Below, piece by piece: positions 52,401 through 54,016 of a DNA stretch of 54,016 nucleotides (the first letter of the stretch is position 1; the number at the start of each line of letters is the position of its first letter). This DNA is from JANMEX01 sp041751995 (lineage in GTDB: Bacteria; Pseudomonadota; Alphaproteobacteria; Rhizobiales; Rhizobiaceae): positions 1 through 54,016 of the forward strand of contig JBGSHY010000046.1 of NCBI GenBank assembly GCA_041751995.1, written 5' to 3'. The position numbers were made by a program, and so were the translations under genes. The notes beneath the pieces were generated by a model that had not been told where the DNA came from, searched no databases, and worked only from the letters and a program-made list of their open reading frames with translations.

Positions 52401-54016
52401 CGAAGCAGCGACATCGATCACGGAAGAAACGCTCCGCGCACAGACTGCACTCGACTCCCATTCAAGTGACTATGCAGTTCGCTTGGAACAGCAGGCGGCA
52501 GATTTTGCCGAGAGGCTGGCGACACGCATTTCCGAGACGGAACTGCTGCTCTCCACAAGGGCGCAGGAGCATGCCCGTGCATTCTCCGGCCAGACTGACG
52601 AAATCATCGCCGCGCTCGATGGCGCCGATCAGCGGATCATGGCGCGTGTCCATCAGGTGTCGGCCGAGCTCGATGCCCGTGCCAATGCCTCATCGACAGC
52701 AATTGCCGCGTTGAACCATGCCATTGGGTCGGAAGCATCGCGGACCGCTTATCTGATAGACGGCAAGACACAGGAACTTTCCGGGCTCTTGAACGAACGC
52801 ACACAGGAAATCATCCGCATTCTGGATGAGACAGCCAAGCCGCTGGTGGCGCAAATGGCCGAAAGCGGTGCGGAGGTCGCTTCCCAACTCGAGGCCGCCA
52901 CGAAGGCCGCTACGGAAAAACTGCGCCACGAAAACACGGCCATGGTGCAGATGCTGGCCTCGCGCACGGCAGAGACAGTGGAAGCCATGGGCGCCGCCCG
53001 TGCAGACCTCGCCGGCAATGTCACCGACCTGATCGATCGCCTGTCGGCATCCAACGCCACGCTGGGCAAGCTTATCGACATGGCGCAGACCAACCTTGGC
53101 GCAGTCGACGGACAATTGGCCGACACGACAGCAGCCTTCGCCGAGTCCAGCGAAAAGGCGAACACGCAGCTGTCAACCTCGGCACGCATGCTGGACAGCA
53201 ACGTCCACCGCCTGTCGGAACTGTCTTCGGGCACACTGCGTGAAGTGGCTTCCATCGCCAGCCGTTTCGACGAGCATGGACGCGTTCTGGCTTCCGCGTC
53301 GGACCTTCTGAGCGCCGCGCAGTCGAGCCTGTCGATCACGCTCGTCGACCGCCAGGAAGCGCTGGAAAAGCTGTCGGTGGGCCTCGTTGTCCGCTCCGAA
53401 GAGATCGAAAAGAACCTACGCGCCTTCGAAGGTCTGGTTACTGCCGCCTTCGACAAGGCCGAAAACCGCGCCGGCCTATCGACGCAGGCGATGAAGCAGT
53501 CGCTGGCCGAAGTTGTCGAGCAGGCGACCACCCGCTTTGCCGAAGCCACCAATGAAATGCGCCGCACCGCCGAGGAAATCCGCGCCGAGATCGAAACCAC
53601 AAAGGTCCAGATCGCCAAGAGCGTGGAAGACATGCCTGCCGACACGCGCCGCGTGACTGCGGAAATCCTCGCCGAAATCGAAGCGGCAAAGGGTGATATC
53701 ACCAAGGGCGTCAAGGACATGCCGGCCGATGCCCGCCGCGCGGCTGCGGAAATCCGTGCCGAACTGGAAGAAACCCGCGCCGAATTGAAGAGGGGCGTGC
53801 TGGAACTTCCCGAAGAAGCCAAACTGTCAACGCAGACCCTGCGCCGCGCGGTTGCCGAACAGATCGGCGCGCTGAAAGAACTGTCGGAAATCGTTGGCAA
53901 GTCGGGCAGGGCGTTTGATGTGTCCGGACCATCATCGTCCCGCGCTGAACCCGTACGCCAGGAGCGCATCGCAGAACGTGCACCGGCGCCGGCCCTGCGC
54001 GCGCCAGAACCATCAC
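49435..54016 (+). CDS. gpr: GPR/RgsE-like giant membrane-anchored coiled-coil protein (start only)
   Basis: The frame is open from the ATG at 49435 to the window end (1527 codons) with no stop. The N-terminus is acidic; two membrane helices (about residues 160-182 and 202-223) are followed by more than 1300 residues of amphipathic helix. 22-residue units such as LDERAxNLxxSIGARTEELRSV resemble the apolipoprotein A/E 22-mer. This matches the Growth Pole Ring protein of Agrobacterium and RgsE of Sinorhizobium, which mark and organise the growing pole. A TTG at 49342 behind AAAGG would add 31 residues and is a possible start. The C-terminus, needed for function in Agrobacterium, lies outside. 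Confidence 0.82.
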   Translation, partial: MARKPNTEKLSKDMESALEKALELDLAENASIDDLTIDLSFDDLESQITQAAIEMKAADALVESAPQGNRNNGVSMAPTVNGTRSVVEKTAVSPYLNRPAKPLPSSSVSATAAPVAAPKGALPPRKPEQPASLPPAANDDRQKNYASALRNLNRRLPNTIFWMTALLSAAWVAVSGYAAYTFYGASAFTSENLFRFAKTPTGLGLLIATVLPVILFWGFAIMVRRAQELRVVAQSMTEVAFRLSEPESLAQDRVMAVGQAVRREVAAMSEGIERTLARASELETLVNGEVHELERVYTDNEIRIRSLVEDLSQEREAIVSHAERVRASITGSHEQLKDELTQASDIIRENVLNASTQLTMTINQSGETLVNRINDSGGQIYSAIGERTDEIEHRLTTSGSAFASLLDTRVAALGQQAEHLSSALANALDSRTEAMVSLLTGATGTLSNTIDGKTNSLVTLLNDATDNLGTVLGGRAEGMLSVIGTATQTLTGEFDVRLANLENTMNERSRSLITEFETRAEALDTGTERLNSALDQRARMLNETLVERTREISRTFNEGSEGLAIRSREISSIFEEGQAKSAKLLENARDAVATGMTAQTEQMRVVMDERIGSVSSRMAEQANLLRSVLDDRSNAITGAVATRAEELRTILDERTESIAGQVAARTDELRAVLEEKGSIAADAIALQTGHLQSALDGGTTNFASNIGTRTEELRALLESKTDIVSHTIARHAVNLKSTLDERATNLTTSLEERTAALRSVLDEKATIVADAIALQTGHLQSTLDERALNLSSSIGARTEDLRSVLEEKAGIVADAIALQTGHLQTTLDERAANLANSIGARTEELRSVLDEKAGIVADAIAIQTGHMNQVLDERANLVAGNIASQTENLRNVFDERITLMTSSIAESRDYFVTQIANDLERVATTRSEIEQVISSEITRVEAALSGQTGAIEERTETMRRALEIGVEAVRNSLESAASVMAGTLRDRVREAATSITEETLRAQTALDSHSSDYAVRLEQQAADFAERLATRISETELLLSTRAQEHARAFSGQTDEIIAALDGADQRIMARVHQVSAELDARANASSTAIAALNHAIGSEASRTAYLIDGKTQELSGLLNERTQEIIRILDETAKPLVAQMAESGAEVASQLEAATKAATEKLRHENTAMVQMLASRTAETVEAMGAARADLAGNVTDLIDRLSASNATLGKLIDMAQTNLGAVDGQLADTTAAFAESSEKANTQLSTSARMLDSNVHRLSELSSGTLREVASIASRFDEHGRVLASASDLLSAAQSSLSITLVDRQEALEKLSVGLVVRSEEIEKNLRAFEGLVTAAFDKAENRAGLSTQAMKQSLAEVVEQATTRFAEATNEMRRTAEEIRAEIETTKVQIAKSVEDMPADTRRVTAEILAEIEAAKGDITKGVKDMPADARRAAAEIRAELEETRAELKRGVLELPEEAKLSTQTLRRAVAEQIGALKELSEIVGKSGRAFDVSGPSSSRAEPVRQERIAERAPAPALRAPEPS
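51454..52113 (+). repeat. Five tandem 132-bp (44-residue) repeats inside the GPR-like gene
   Basis: Units start at 51454, 51586, 51718, 51850 and 51982, and encode residues 674-893. Each is two 22-residue helical units. The third and fourth are closest (DEKATIVADAIALQTGHLQS against EEKAGIVADAIALQTGHLQT). Before the array, single 22-residue units occur (DDRSNAITGAVATRAEELRTIL, DERTESIAGQVAARTDELRAVL). The array probably expanded by recent unequal recombination. Confidence 0.85.

Overview
The window looks like chromosomal DNA from an alphaproteobacterium of the order Hyphomicrobiales (Rhizobiales). The evidence is gene content: a betICBA-type choline/choline-sulfate operon, a Ros/MucR zinc-finger regulator, a Rhizobium-etli-type asparaginase, a multi-TM DivJ/PleC-like histidine kinase, DUF2336/DUF2865/DUF6456/DUF1491 proteins, and the start of a giant membrane-anchored coiled-coil protein resembling the Growth Pole Ring protein (GPR/RgsE) of polar-growing rhizobia. 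No rRNA, tRNA or CRISPR array was seen. The only mobile DNA is the end of an IS3-family element at the left edge.

Layout. 1-300: IS3 end and a possible gene remnant. 299-6290: minus-strand operon betI-betC-GST-betA-betB, which turns choline-O-sulfate and choline into glycine betaine, with a palindromic BetI-type operator upstream. 6366-7900: asparaginase and a small unknown protein. 7973-12067: Tat-exported beta-helix protein, Gre-like factor, and an operon of MazE/AbrB-type antitoxin, Doc-type toxin and CorA. 12248-15513: HerA-like ATPase, L,D-transpeptidase and superoxide dismutase. 15635-17032: two c-type cytochromes. 17035-21470: secreted unknowns, a sulfotransferase, an S9 oligopeptidase and MsrB.

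21471-24637: a MucR paralogue behind a perfect TTAA-N7-TTAA CtrA-type site, a DnaA-domain-IV protein paired with a DUF6456 protein, and SufE. 24711-29694: DUF5330, DivJ-like kinase overlapping a peptidoglycan-binding membrane protein, DUF1491, DUF2336 and a 61-residue protein. 29707-33040: DUF1254/DUF1214 pair and a class A penicillin-binding protein. 33266-40804: NAD synthetase, an unknown, glutamyl-tRNA synthetase overlapping a DUF2865 gene, and a malic enzyme. 40997-45112: LpxH-like phosphoesterase coupled to a GT4 glycosyltransferase, an MFS transporter and a dipeptide epimerase. 45167-49230: four-gene Mla-type lipid transport operon. 49435 to the end: the GPR/RgsE-like gene, running off the window.

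Two themes recur. One is envelope and polar growth (L,D-transpeptidase, PBP1, peptidoglycan-binding protein, Mla system, GPR-like protein, DivJ-like kinase, candidate CtrA sites). The other is stress and osmoprotection (bet operon, SOD, MsrB, SufE). The items most worth a second look are the GPR-like gene with five tandem 132-bp units, the MucR paralogue with Asp in place of a zinc-ligand Cys, the antitoxin-toxin-corA coupling, and the LpxH-like/GT4 pair.
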